Source: Steroidobacteraceae bacterium (GTDB lineage Bacteria; Pseudomonadota; Gammaproteobacteria; Steroidobacterales; Steroidobacteraceae). From it: a stretch of 64,000 nt of DNA. The stretch lies in assembly GCA_019683695.1 (NCBI GenBank), contig JADGHX010000004.1:1-64000 (forward strand), read 5' to 3'. A program made the position numbers and the translations under genes. The notes beneath the pieces were generated by a model that searched no databases, was not told the origin of the DNA, and was given only the letters and a program-made list of their open reading frames with translations. Shown in pieces: positions 25,913 through 35,074 of this stretch (positions are counted from its first letter, which is position 1; every line of letters starts with the position of its first letter).

Positions 25913-28900
25913 ATGATGAACCACACCTACCGTCTCGTCTGGAGCGACGCGGCGCAAGCCTTCGTCGCCGTCTCTGAGCTCGCCCGCGCGCGCGGCAAGC
26001 GTGCCTCGTCCGGCATCGTCTCCGCCCTCATCGCGGCGGGGCTCTTTGCGGTCCCGCCAGCACCAAGCTTCGCGGCCAGTCTCCCCGAAGGCGGGCAGAT
26101 CGCCGCCGGAGCCGGCGCGATCGCTCAATCCGGCAACACCATGACCATCACCCAGACGAGCGACAAGCTTGCCGTCGACTGGCAAAGCTTCTCCATCGGC
26201 CCGGGCCATGCAGTTCGCTTCCTCCAGCCCTCATCCGCCGCAATCGCCCTGAACCGCGTGCTGGGCGCGGATGTCTCCCTGATCCAGGGGAGTCTTTCGG
26301 CCAACGGCCAGGTCTTCCTCATCAACCCCAACGGCGTGCTCTTCACCCCCACGGCTCGAGTCGATGTGGGCGGCTTGGTTGCCTCCACGCGCAACCTCAC
26401 CAACGAAGACTTTCTTGCCGGGCGGTATCGCTTCAGCGGCGCAAGCGAGGCCGCCATCGGCAACGAAGGTGAGATCAAGGCCGGCGCGGGCGGCACGGTG
26501 GCTCTCATTGCCGCCAGAATCGAAAACACCGGCACCATCGCCGCCCCGCAAGGCAACGTTCTCATGGGTGCGGGCAACACCGTCAGGCTCGATCTGGGCG
26601 GGCCGGTGAAGATCGAAGTCGAAGAAGGCGCCCTGAATGCGCTGATCGAGCAAGGCGGCGCGATCCGCGCCGATGGGGGGCTTGTGTATCTCACCGCCCA
26701 GGCGGCCGGGGATCTTGGTTCGGCTGCCATCAACCACCGCGGCATCACCGAAGCCAGAAGCATCGCCACCGGCGAAGACGGCCAAATCTATCTAATGGCG
26801 GACATGGCGCGGGGGCAGGTGAATGTGGCCGGCACGCTAGATGCTGGGGGCGGCTTCGTCGAGACCAGCGCGGCCAAGGTCAAAGTCGCGGATGGCACGC
26901 GGGTCAGCGCCGGGCACTGGCTGATCGACCCGACGGACTACACCATCGCGGCGACGGGGGGCGACATCAGCGGCGCGACGCTCTCTTCGAATCTTGCCAG
27001 CAGCAACATCACCATCCAAACCTCGGCGACGGGCAGCGGCAATGGCGACATCTTCGTCAGAGACAACGTCACCTGGAATTCGGGCAGGACGCTGACCCTT
27101 TCGGCCCACCGCAACATCGAGATCCTTGCCACCCTTGATGCCAGCGGCGCCTCGGGCGGCAAGGTGGCGCTGGAATACGGACAGGGGGCGCTGGCTGCCG
27201 GCAACACTGCTAGTTACTCCTTTGGCCTCACCGGTGCGGGCTTTACCGGCAGAATCAACCTGCAAGCGGGCAACAACTTCACCACCAAGCTTGGTTCGGA
27301 TGGCACGCCCATCAACTGGACGGTGATTACCGCGCTCGGCAGTGCAGGGGATGAAAGCAATGCTTCGGCCACCAACAGCCTGCAAGGCCTTGCCCACAGC
27401 TCCAGGCTCTCCGGCAACTACGTTCTCGGCGCCGACATCAATGCCAGCGCCACGAGCGGCTGGAACGTGGTCAGCGGCTTTCCTCAAGGCTTCATGCCCA
27501 TCGGGACTAACACCACCCCCTTCACCGGCCGCTTCGATGGGCTGGGGCATACCATTAGCAACCTCTTTATCAGTCGCTACCTCAGTGAGCACTACCAAGG
27601 TCTGTTCGGCCGTACTGCAAGCAGTGCCCAAATCAGCCACGTAGAGCTTCTCGATCCGTCGATTAGTGGAACGACAAACGTGGGCGCTTTGGTTGGAAGG
27701 AACGATGGCGCCATCAACCAGAGTTTTGCCAGGAAACCCAGCACGACCAGCGCCATGGTGTTGGGCACGAACCAGGTCGGCGGTTTGGTGGGAGCCAATG
27801 GCGGGTCAATTCAGCAGAGCTACGCGACAGGCACGGTGTCCGGTCCGTTCGCGACTGCGTCATCGATCGGCGGTTTGGTAGGAGAAAGCAGCGGCACCAT
27901 CATCCAAAGCTATGCCACTGGCCAGGTGTCGAGTTCCAACGATGAGGTCGGCGGGCTGGTGGGCAAACAGGCCGGCGGCAGCATCACGCAAAGCTATGCC
28001 ACGGGCGCTGTGTCGGGCGATGTCTTGGTCGGTGGGCTGGTGGGCAACAAGACGGGCGGCACCATCACCCAAAGCTACGCCACGGGCGCTGTGTCGGGTA
28101 GCTCAGACCTCGGTGGGCTGGTAGGGCGTAATACCAGCGGCGCCATCACGGCGAGCTTCTACGCCACCACCGACGCGAGTGGCAATACCATCAACAACGG
28201 CGGCGCTTCGGGCAGCACCTGGAGCGGCAACGGCAACGGCACGGCGAAGACCAGTGCCGAATTGAAGCAACTGGCCACCTTCACCGGCGCGGGCTGGGAC
28301 ATCGACGATGCCGGCGGCACGGGCAAGGTCTGGCGCATCTATGAGGGGGACACCACACCGCTGTTGCGCAGCTTCCTCACGCCGCTGACCATCGATTCCG
28401 CTAGCCCCGGCAGCAAGACTTACGATGGCGTAGCAGTGACGACCGTACCCGCCGGGCTGTTCACCATCACGGCGTCGCACGATAGCAGCAAAGTGCTTTT
28501 TGGCGGCACGCTGCGTGGGCAAAAGAACGCCAGCAACTACACCGCCGCGCTTTATTCGACGCAGGACGGCTACGACCTCATCGGCACGCGCAGCGTGGAC
28601 TATCACATCACGCCCAAGTCGCTCACGGCCAGCTACGCGGCGGCGAACAAGGTCTACGACGGCACCACGGCCGCCACGGTGACAGGCACGAGCGGCGACA
28701 TCATCGCGGGCGATAGTGTCACCATCAGCGCCACGGGCAGCTTCGCCGACAAGAACGCCGGCACGGGCAAGACCGTCAGCATCGCGGGCGGGGCGCTCTC
28801 TGGCGCGGATGCAGGCAACTACAGTCTCGCCAACGCCACCGGATCGGCCACGGCGAACATCACGCCCAAGTCGCTCACGGCCAGCTACGCGGCGGCGAAC

Positions 28901-29590
28901 AAGGTCTACGACGGCACCACGGCCGCCACGGTGACAGGCACGAGCGGCGACATCATCGCGGGCGATAGTGTCACCATCAGCGCCACGGGCAGCTTCGCCG
29001 ACAAGAACGCCGGCACGGGCAAGACCGTCAGCATCGCGGGCGGGGCGCTCTCTGGCGCGGATGCAGGCAACTACAGTCTCGCCAACGCCACCGGATCGGC
29101 CACGGCGAACATCACGCCCCGCCCCATCACTGTTACTGCAGATGCCAAAAGCAAGACAGCAGGCCACGCGGATCCACCGCTCACCTATACAACTGGCTGC
29201 GGCAACGCTTCGGCTCCATGTGGGCTGGTTGCGGGCGAAACGCTCACCGGTAGCCTCTCGCGCGCGGCTGGCGAAGACGTGGGCATCTACGCCATCCAGC
29301 AAGGTACGGTGACCGGCGCAAGCAACCCCAACTATGCGATCACTTATGTGGGTGCCAACCTGACCATTGCGGCTGCCCCGGGTCCGGGCGAGTCGGTTCC
29401 CGGTGACGCATCTGCAGGCAAGAGCGCCTTGCTAGCTGCTCTGGCCGGCTTCTATCGGAGCACTGCGCAACCGACGATCTCCACAGATCGCGCCGACGTC
29501 ACTACTCAAGTCGAAGGCACCGGCATCCGACTGCCCAAGGATGTTTTGTCCGACGACGAAGAACAAGAAGCTTCGAAAGGAAGTCTGTAA
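25913..29590 (+). CDS. TpsA-type filamentous haemagglutinin-like adhesin
   Basis: A 1225-residue two-partner-secretion exoprotein. The start MMNHTYRLVWS, placed behind GAGGAAGAGG, opens an extended signal peptide (ESPR), with cleavage after PSFAAS. The TPS/haemagglutination-activity domain covers about 45-290, with the LINPNGVLF motif near 140. From about 585 to 750 are GLUG repeats (GGLVG..GG.I.QSYATG.VSG), then YDG repeats around 895-1065 (two identical 84-residue copies), an MBG-like domain to about 1160 and an acidic tail. It would be exported by the FhaC-like transporter encoded one codon downstream and act in adhesion or biofilm. No cell-wall or autotransporter barrel is present. Confidence 0.9.
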   Translation: MMNHTYRLVWSDAAQAFVAVSELARARGKRASSGIVSALIAAGLFAVPPAPSFAASLPEGGQIAAGAGAIAQSGNTMTITQTSDKLAVDWQSFSIGPGHAVRFLQPSSAAIALNRVLGADVSLIQGSLSANGQVFLINPNGVLFTPTARVDVGGLVASTRNLTNEDFLAGRYRFSGASEAAIGNEGEIKAGAGGTVALIAARIENTGTIAAPQGNVLMGAGNTVRLDLGGPVKIEVEEGALNALIEQGGAIRADGGLVYLTAQAAGDLGSAAINHRGITEARSIATGEDGQIYLMADMARGQVNVAGTLDAGGGFVETSAAKVKVADGTRVSAGHWLIDPTDYTIAATGGDISGATLSSNLASSNITIQTSATGSGNGDIFVRDNVTWNSGRTLTLSAHRNIEILATLDASGASGGKVALEYGQGALAAGNTASYSFGLTGAGFTGRINLQAGNNFTTKLGSDGTPINWTVITALGSAGDESNASATNSLQGLAHSSRLSGNYVLGADINASATSGWNVVSGFPQGFMPIGTNTTPFTGRFDGLGHTISNLFISRYLSEHYQGLFGRTASSAQISHVELLDPSISGTTNVGALVGRNDGAINQSFARKPSTTSAMVLGTNQVGGLVGANGGSIQQSYATGTVSGPFATASSIGGLVGESSGTIIQSYATGQVSSSNDEVGGLVGKQAGGSITQSYATGAVSGDVLVGGLVGNKTGGTITQSYATGAVSGSSDLGGLVGRNTSGAITASFYATTDASGNTINNGGASGSTWSGNGNGTAKTSAELKQLATFTGAGWDIDDAGGTGKVWRIYEGDTTPLLRSFLTPLTIDSASPGSKTYDGVAVTTVPAGLFTITASHDSSKVLFGGTLRGQKNASNYTAALYSTQDGYDLIGTRSVDYHITPKSLTASYAAANKVYDGTTAATVTGTSGDIIAGDSVTISATGSFADKNAGTGKTVSIAGGALSGADAGNYSLANATGSATANITPKSLTASYAAANKVYDGTTAATVTGTSGDIIAGDSVTISATGSFADKNAGTGKTVSIAGGALSGADAGNYSLANATGSATANITPRPITVTADAKSKTAGHADPPLTYTTGCGNASAPCGLVAGETLTGSLSRAAGEDVGIYAIQQGTVTGASNPNYAITYVGANLTIAAAPGPGESVPGDASAGKSALLAALAGFYRSTAQPTISTDRADVTTQVEGTGIRLPKDVLSDDEEQEASKGSL
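28605..29108 (+). repeat. perfect tandem duplication of a 252-bp YDG-domain module
   Basis: Copy 1 is 28605-28856, copy 2 is 28857-29108; as far as I can compare them base by base the two are identical, and the match runs a further 11-12 bases into the next module. Each copy encodes 84 residues (KSLTASYAAANKVYDGTTAA... to NYSLANATGSATANITP). Being in frame, it lengthens the adhesin stalk without disrupting it. Complete identity at synonymous positions indicates a very recent duplication or ongoing gene conversion. Confidence 0.92.
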
Positions 29591-31237
29591 ATGACCTACC
29601 GCATAACCGTGCTTGCGGCTGCCCTGATCGCCGCACATCCCGCGTGGACGCAGCAACAACCTGATGCTGGGCAAGTACTGCAGCAAACACGCCCGCCGAC
29701 GCTTCCCGCACCGCGCCCGACACCGGAGGTGAGCGTTCAGGCGCCTCCCGAAACGACTGCGCTGCATGACGGAGCGAGCGTGACCCTGACCCGAGTGAAG
29801 TTCTCTGGGAACACAGTCTTTTCGGAGGCGGAGCTTCGGTCTGTGCTCGGCGAGGTCAAAGACAGCCATTACGATCTTGCTGGTCTGCAGGGACTCGCGC
29901 GGCGCATCACCGAGCACTACCGTGCTGCGGGCTACCCGTTTGCTCGTGCCGTGATCCCAGCGCAACGCGTTGCCGACGGCGTGCTTTTAATCGAAATCAT
30001 CGAGGGCCGCTACGGCAAGGTGGCTGCACGGGGAGATCTGGCAGAGGCAGCGGACGGGTATCTCGCGCATCTCGCGCCAGGGGCGGTCATTGAATCCTCC
30101 TCCCTGGATCGTGCCCTTTTGATTCTGGCTGACCAGCCTGGGGTGAAGGTGGCTCCCATCCTGCGTCCCGGGCGGGATGCCGGTACGGGCGATCTGGTGG
30201 TTGAGGTCTCACGCGAGCGGATGGTCAAAGGAGAAGCGGGCGCAGACAACTACGGCAACCGATACACCGGCCAATACCGCACCAAAGCTGTCATTCAGAG
30301 CGACAGCCCTTTCATGCTGGGCGACCAATTCAGGCTCCAGCTCCTTTACACCGACGAAGACTTGTGGCTGGGCAGCTTAAGTTATGGCATGCCGCTTAAA
30401 AAAAGCGGCCTGCGGGCGAGACTCGATTACAGCCACACCTATTACGAACTAGGCAAGGATTTTGCCGACCTGAAAGCCCACGGGACGGCGAAAGTCGCAA
30501 GTCTCGGCTTGTCCTATCCGCTGATTCGCTCGCGGAATATCAACTTGGTCGTGGGACTCGCTTATCAAACCAAGGACCTGGCAGACCGCCAGGATGCGGT
30601 GAGCGTGCGCAACACCAAGCGAAGCGACCTGATTCCCGTGACGCTGCAGTTTGACCGACGCGATACCTGGGGGATGACCTATGGCCAGGCGGTCTACACA
30701 GTCGGGCGGCTGAAGCTGGACGCCGCGCTCACTGCTGCCGATATTGCATCGAATACCGGCACCCGGGGCAACTTCGGCAAGTGGAACTTCGACATTGCGC
30801 GGCTCAACTCAACCCCGATCGCCAATCTGACGCTCTTCGGGCGGGCTTCCTTGCAGTGGGCTGGCGGGAACCTAGATTCATCCGAGAGCTTCATTCTCGG
30901 CGGCGCGAGGGGCGTACGGGCCTATCCTGAAGGCGAAGGCAACGGTGACGAAGGCTGGTTTGTTCAGATCGAGGGACGCTACCGCGTGGGCTCCGCCGAG
31001 CCCTACCTCTTCTTTGATGCGGGAAGCGTGAAGATCAACGCAGACCCGGCTCGGATCATCCCGGCGATCACCGACAACACCCGCTCCATCGCCGGGGCGG
31101 GTTTGGGTCTGCGATATGCGGACCGTGGGTGGAACGTCGACGCGGCGCTCGCCTGGCGCACCAAAGGCGGCGCTCCCGAGTCTGATACGCGCGATGACAA
31201 GCCCTGGCTATCCGTGAGTGGGGGATACAGGTTCTGA
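29591..31237 (+). CDS. TpsB-type outer-membrane transporter (ShlB/FhaC/HecB family)
   Basis: A 548-residue protein whose ATG follows immediately after the adhesin's TAA. It has a signal peptide (VLAAALIAAHPAWTQ), a Pro-rich linker, two POTRA domains (VTLTRVKFSGNTVFSEAEL; LLIEIIEGRYGKVAARG) and a 16-strand FhaC-type barrel beginning RMVKGEAGADNYGNRYTG. The loop-6 VRGY-type motif is present as GARGVRAYPEGEGNGDEG, and the protein ends in Phe (GGYRF), as barrel proteins do. Known members recognise the TPS domain of their partner and secrete it across the outer membrane without ATP. Confidence 0.93.
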   Translation: MTYRITVLAAALIAAHPAWTQQQPDAGQVLQQTRPPTLPAPRPTPEVSVQAPPETTALHDGASVTLTRVKFSGNTVFSEAELRSVLGEVKDSHYDLAGLQGLARRITEHYRAAGYPFARAVIPAQRVADGVLLIEIIEGRYGKVAARGDLAEAADGYLAHLAPGAVIESSSLDRALLILADQPGVKVAPILRPGRDAGTGDLVVEVSRERMVKGEAGADNYGNRYTGQYRTKAVIQSDSPFMLGDQFRLQLLYTDEDLWLGSLSYGMPLKKSGLRARLDYSHTYYELGKDFADLKAHGTAKVASLGLSYPLIRSRNINLVVGLAYQTKDLADRQDAVSVRNTKRSDLIPVTLQFDRRDTWGMTYGQAVYTVGRLKLDAALTAADIASNTGTRGNFGKWNFDIARLNSTPIANLTLFGRASLQWAGGNLDSSESFILGGARGVRAYPEGEGNGDEGWFVQIEGRYRVGSAEPYLFFDAGSVKINADPARIIPAITDNTRSIAGAGLGLRYADRGWNVDAALAWRTKGGAPESDTRDDKPWLSVSGGYRF

Positions 31238-31436
31238 CCGTAAGCTTCCCCGTCAAGTAGACAGCTGATAACTAACGAGGCTTCGCCTCAGACCGACGAG
31301 TTGTAGGGTGGTGTGCTGAAGGTCGTCGGAATGAGCGGGCTCCGGTCGAGCACGGGTGGCGATAAACTCGCTCCCAAATATTTAATCGCCGAGGCGATTG
31401 GTGGTCCCGAGGGACCGATGACGACCGGAGCCCGGA
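31238..31436. other. intergenic, palindromic short sequences
   Basis: No gene is seen in these 199 bp. Short inverted repeats occur (CGCCGAGGCG near 31387; GGTCCCGAGGGACC near 31403) just before the next start codon and its CGGAGCCCGGA leader. They could be operator-like or structural; no function assigned. Confidence 0.3.
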
Positions 31437-32012
31437 ATGACAATACCGCATTCGGTAGCCGAAGTCCTTCAGTCGCACGTGCAGCTGGAGCTGGAGTGTG
31501 TTGACCGGATGTATCTGAACGCCTATGTGCCGCAGCTCCAGCATGACAAAGGGGTGGTGGGGTTCTTCCGCTTCCATCGTGGACATACCTTTGCCTCCTC
31601 GGCCCTGATGAAACCGATCAGCGAGGATTTCGTCGCCCGGCTGGAGTGTTTTGCCAAGGAGCAGGGCATCCCGCTCATTCGCTTCGAGAAAGGCCAGCGC
31701 AAGGATGATGTGGCCCAGGAGTATCTCGCCCGTTTCAAGGGCCGCGAGGGACTGCTGTTCATCGGCAAGGCGCAGGAGAAAACTCCGGTGTTTCGCACCG
31801 AGCGACGGCGCCATCCGAAGAGCGGGCAATCCTATGCGTGGATCGTGCCCTCCACCGGGATGGTGAACCACTACAACACCCTCACGCATCAATTTGGCTC
31901 AAGTGGGTGTCCAGTGGAAGCCTATACCGGGGGACATCCCACACCCGGACCGCGAATCGCGATTTCATCGTCGGCTCAGCTTGCGCAAAATACGATCAAC
32001 TTGACGCCTTAA
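31437..32012 (+). pseudogene. conserved hypothetical protein, 3'-truncated
   Basis: The first ~146 residues (SVAEVLQSHVQLELECVDRM, YVPQLQHDKGVVGFFRFHRG, ISEDFVARLECFAKEQGIP, FEKGQRKDDVAQEYL, FIGKAQEKTPVFRTERRR, WIVPSTGMVNHY) belong, as I recall, to a widespread conserved hypothetical family about 400 or more residues long, whose members continue after VNHY with a Tyr/Phe-rich segment. Here the sequence switches at about 31875 to an unrelated tail of ~45 residues that reads into the neighbouring E2 gene on the other strand. The gene was probably cut when the CBASS block or an IS inserted. Confidence 0.6.
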
Positions 32013-32699
32013 GGATTGCGGAATAGAAAGGCGCCCTGCCCGACACCCATCGATGCAGATCCGCAGCACGGCCAGGAAGTCGCTTTGCAAGGTATGTCTT
32101 GTGTGGAGTTGATACAGCTGCAAAAGGGCTGTCCCGTGACAGCCTCGGACCCTGAGGCCACTGCCGCACGGACAGTCATGATGACCACGATAGCCGTGCA
32201 TCAAGAGGAAACTGAGAACGGCAAGCACAGCGACTTTATCGCGGAGCTGTAAAGTATCGAGGTAGTATCGAAGAACTCCTGCGTCGCCGTGGTCTTGCTC
32301 ACCGAACGGGTGCTGTCCGTGCTTCTTCCAGTATGAGTACCCGTAAAGGAATGGGATAACCAATCGGTTGACGAACTCCAGAAACGTAGGTTGCTCGCGC
32401 AACACTCGCCGTTGCTCAACCGGAAGGGCAAGACAAAGCGTTCCGTCCGGATTTAGATGGGGATAACTTGACTCGATTTGCCTCCCTGTCTCCCTGACCC
32501 GGGGTAGTGACTCAGGGAAGGACCTGGGGATTGTCAGCTCAATGTCGAAGGACCCCCTAATGGTTTCCAGCCCATCCGCAAACGCCTCAAACGGCAGGGA
32601 ACCAGAGACAACTATCTCGTGCTGACGTTCGGTAATGTTGGTGAGCTGCCTGTGTACGCTGGTGAGTTCGGCGAGCTGTTCTTGAAAGTCCGCTGTCAC
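31965..32699 (-). CDS. CBASS E2-like (ubiquitin-conjugating fold) protein with CPCGSG zinc motif
   Basis: A 244-residue protein from GTG 32699, which overlaps the CD-NTase stop by four bases (GTGA). A helical N-terminus is followed by an E2/RWD-like core: FDIELTIPRSFPESLPRV, then HLNPDGTLCLALP, whose Cys89 sits where the E2 catalytic cysteine lies after an HPN-like motif. The C-terminal part has a SEC-C-like putative zinc site, CPCGSG at 176-181 with CH at 187-188. No E1 or JAB protease gene accompanies it, matching the short type II CBASS layout. Such E2 proteins act on the CD-NTase C-terminus to raise its activity. Base composition is visibly less G+C-rich than the core genome. Confidence 0.8.
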   Translation of the reverse strand: MTADFQEQLAELTSVHRQLTNITERQHEIVVSGSLPFEAFADGLETIRGSFDIELTIPRSFPESLPRVRETGRQIESSYPHLNPDGTLCLALPVEQRRVLREQPTFLEFVNRLVIPFLYGYSYWKKHGQHPFGEQDHGDAGVLRYYLDTLQLRDKVAVLAVLSFLLMHGYRGHHDCPCGSGLRVRGCHGTALLQLYQLHTRHTLQSDFLAVLRICIDGCRAGRLSIPQSLRRQVDRILRKLSRR

Positions 32700-33898
32700 C
32701 TCTCTTTCCACGGCTTCGGTGCGTTGACGATATGGATACGAGGTGGTCCGTCGTTGACCGATCCAACCGGAATCAAGCTTTCGAAGGCTCTTGTGACGAC
32801 CGCGGAACCCAAGGTCCGACCCAGATGCTCCTTGACGAATCGCGGATCCGGGTTGTTCACAACATCGAGAAGATCCTCCTGGAGCTGGGTTACCCACGAG
32901 AAGAAGGCGCGAGCACGCGCATGGTTATTCTCGTGCCAGCGGTCTGCAAAATTCTCCTCTGGCCTCACCGGATTCCCGATGTACCAAGTGCCGTCCGGCC
33001 GACGCCTGATCAGGCCCATCGTGGCTAGTGCGGGATCTATCGACTTACCTTCAAGAAGCCCCGTGTGTGCCTGAAGCTTGCGTAGGATCGCGGACAGGGC
33101 CGAATACACGTCGGCTTCGCCGCCATACAAATGTGCCGCGAGCGTTGTGATGATGATCGAGATCGGCGCGTACTCAACGCGGTCGGGATGGTTAAATCGC
33201 AGATCTCTGTGACGTTTCATCAGCTGGATTGAACGCTGAAGCGGAGTGCGCACCAGCAGATCTGGAACCTTGTCAATGCTCTCGAAGATCAGCGCGGCAC
33301 GGCGCTGAAGCCTTCTCTTTTCTTCGATGGCAACCCGGGCAAATGCAAACGCGTTCTTGCTATCGAACCATTCGCCATAGCCACGAGGATCGCTCGGGGA
33401 CCATGAGTACGCAGAACCGTTCTTGTTCGTGATCGCGATTGCGGTATCCGGCAGACCGCGTCCGTCAGGAACCGCGGGAAGAACATCGATATGAAAGCCT
33501 ACGCCGTCCTGTTCTGCGTACTGGAGCGTCCAGCATCGTCGACCTTCGGGTTGGAGTAGTCTCCTGTAGGTGCCATGCTCTCGGAGGCGATTGCCGACCA
33601 TCGATTTGACCGCCTGCGGCGACGTCCTTTCCTTAGTTATCTGGAGCTCACACACCAGATCGATGTCGTAGGATGCCTCGACTCCGTTCCGGATTGGTCT
33701 GACAATCGTGCCGAGTCGAAACGATCCCTGGACATAGATATCTGGTTCATGGGTAGAAGCGGGATACGCACCCTCCTGAAGCCAGCGCCCGATGGTCTGA
33801 TAGCGATTAACAGCTTCCTGATACTTCTCAGGCGAGATGTCCAGCTCGCTTGCGACACTCTCCAGAAGGTCTGAATATCTTCGAACATCGATAGTCAT
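32696..33898 (-). CDS. CD-NTase (cGAS/DncV-like nucleotidyltransferase) of CBASS
   Basis: A 400-residue nucleotidyltransferase. It shows the hallmark G58-S59 (VQGSFRLGT), the catalytic D78 and D80 (SYDIDLVCEL) and a third carboxylate D138 (GFHIDVLP), then the helical OAS-like C-terminal half (LQRSIQLMKRHRDL, APISIIITTLAAHLYGG). On phage infection such enzymes make a cyclic di- or trinucleotide that activates an effector. The gene starts in an ATGA overlap with the patatin gene and ends in a GTGA overlap with the E2 gene. The exact clade and product nucleotide cannot be decided from reading alone. Confidence 0.9.
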   Translation of the reverse strand: MTIDVRRYSDLLESVASELDISPEKYQEAVNRYQTIGRWLQEGAYPASTHEPDIYVQGSFRLGTIVRPIRNGVEASYDIDLVCELQITKERTSPQAVKSMVGNRLREHGTYRRLLQPEGRRCWTLQYAEQDGVGFHIDVLPAVPDGRGLPDTAIAITNKNGSAYSWSPSDPRGYGEWFDSKNAFAFARVAIEEKRRLQRRAALIFESIDKVPDLLVRTPLQRSIQLMKRHRDLRFNHPDRVEYAPISIIITTLAAHLYGGEADVYSALSAILRKLQAHTGLLEGKSIDPALATMGLIRRRPDGTWYIGNPVRPEENFADRWHENNHARARAFFSWVTQLQEDLLDVVNNPDPRFVKEHLGRTLGSAVVTRAFESLIPVGSVNDGPPRIHIVNAPKPWKER

Positions 33899-34926
33899 GC
33901 TGATGCCGTCTCCTTCTCGGCCACAGACGAGTTCTCCTCAAGCGTATAGAACGGGACAAATGGCTTCGCGGGAGTCCTGAAGAACACGGGCTCCAGTTCC
34001 GGCTGCCGACTTCTGGCGAGCGTGTATCCGAGCCCCTTGAGGTCCTGGATGACTGTTGGGTCATCCATGCGATAGGTACTTTGCGGGACCGTCTGATTGA
34101 CGCGATAGATCGCCGTCCGTTCATGCCCGTCGCCGGTCAGAAGCTTTGCGATTCCCAACGCGCCGTGAGACTGGCCGTCCATGAAGAGATTGATGACTTT
34201 TTGACCGAGCGTGCTGAGCCCTGCCCATTTGCGAATGGTGTAGGTTTCTTCCAAGCACCCAAGGCTGAGGACGTGAAGAGAGTCACGCGGCCACCCCAGC
34301 AGGGCAATCGCCTCGACAACCGCGAGCGCTATGGGGTTATTCGCCCACGTGCCTCCATCGGTCAACCCGACGGCGTGCCGTGTGACGTGTTGACGAAAGT
34401 AGGTTGGAGCAGCCGCAGTCGCCAGCGCAGCATCCACGGCCAGAGCTTTGTAGTCGTGCTTTAGTCTCGGATGGTGCGCCGTCTTGTAGATGTAGACCGA
34501 GCGGACCACCGGGTTCCAGGCGGGAATAAGCAGACGGGTCTTCGCATCCCCAATTCGCTTTTCGCCGAGCACGTCTTCGAGGACACACTGCAGCGCGCTG
34601 GAATCGTGCTTGTTTGCTACGATCCAGCGCCCCAATCGCACCGCGCCGGAAATGAAGTTGAGGATCGGTCCACGTCCCTGACCAAAGATTTCGGGGCCAC
34701 GCCTTTCATACAAGCTGAGAAGCTCCGCTGCGCTCAGCCCCATCGCCAGGCCGATGGCAATAATCCCTCCGGTCGAGGTCCCTGCGATGAGATCGAAATA
34801 GGAGCCGATTGGCTTCGCGAGATGCTGCTCAAGAGCAGCGAGGAATGCGGCGGGGAAAGCACCTAGTATCCCGCCACCGTCGATAGACAGGATTCGGCGC
34901 CCGGGTAGTTGAGTATCGCCTTCCAT
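33895..34926 (-). CDS. capV: CapV-type patatin-like phospholipase, CBASS effector
   Basis: A 343-residue patatin-family lipase. The oxyanion loop ILSIDGGGILG starts at 12, the nucleophile elbow GTSTG has Ser51, and the catalytic dyad is completed by Asp190 in TDGGTWANNP. There is no signal peptide or membrane helix, as expected for a cytoplasmic effector. CapV proteins are switched on by the cyclic nucleotide made by the neighbouring CD-NTase and then degrade the inner membrane, killing the infected cell. First gene of the operon; its promoter should lie in 34927-35229, where a hairpin and four direct repeats are found. Confidence 0.9.
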   Translation of the reverse strand: MEGDTQLPGRRILSIDGGGILGAFPAAFLAALEQHLAKPIGSYFDLIAGTSTGGIIAIGLAMGLSAAELLSLYERRGPEIFGQGRGPILNFISGAVRLGRWIVANKHDSSALQCVLEDVLGEKRIGDAKTRLLIPAWNPVVRSVYIYKTAHHPRLKHDYKALAVDAALATAAAPTYFRQHVTRHAVGLTDGGTWANNPIALAVVEAIALLGWPRDSLHVLSLGCLEETYTIRKWAGLSTLGQKVINLFMDGQSHGALGIAKLLTGDGHERTAIYRVNQTVPQSTYRMDDPTVIQDLKGLGYTLARSRQPELEPVFFRTPAKPFVPFYTLEENSSVAEKETASA

Positions 34927-34987
34927 GTGTGCTCTCAGCAGGAGCGCAGAACTCCTTGCCTTGTTATTGGTTCTGGTTGCCGACAGA

Positions 34988-35013
34988 AGGCCCGCCCCAT
35001 AAGGAGCGGGCCT
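34988..35013. terminator. strong hairpin between the CBASS operon and nrdJb
   Basis: AGGCCCGCCCC and GGAGCGGGCCT form an 11-bp stem with one mismatch around an ATAA loop. No T-run follows on either strand, so rho-independent termination is uncertain. It may serve the minus-strand nrdJ transcript, or protect the CBASS leader, which it precedes by 61 bp. The loop-side bases CCCATAAGG echo the nearby direct repeats. Confidence 0.45.
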
Positions 35014-35074
35014 GTTGAACTAAGGGCGTGCAAAGTTCCCTGCAATTGAACTCACGACCCCCGTTTGCAATTCG

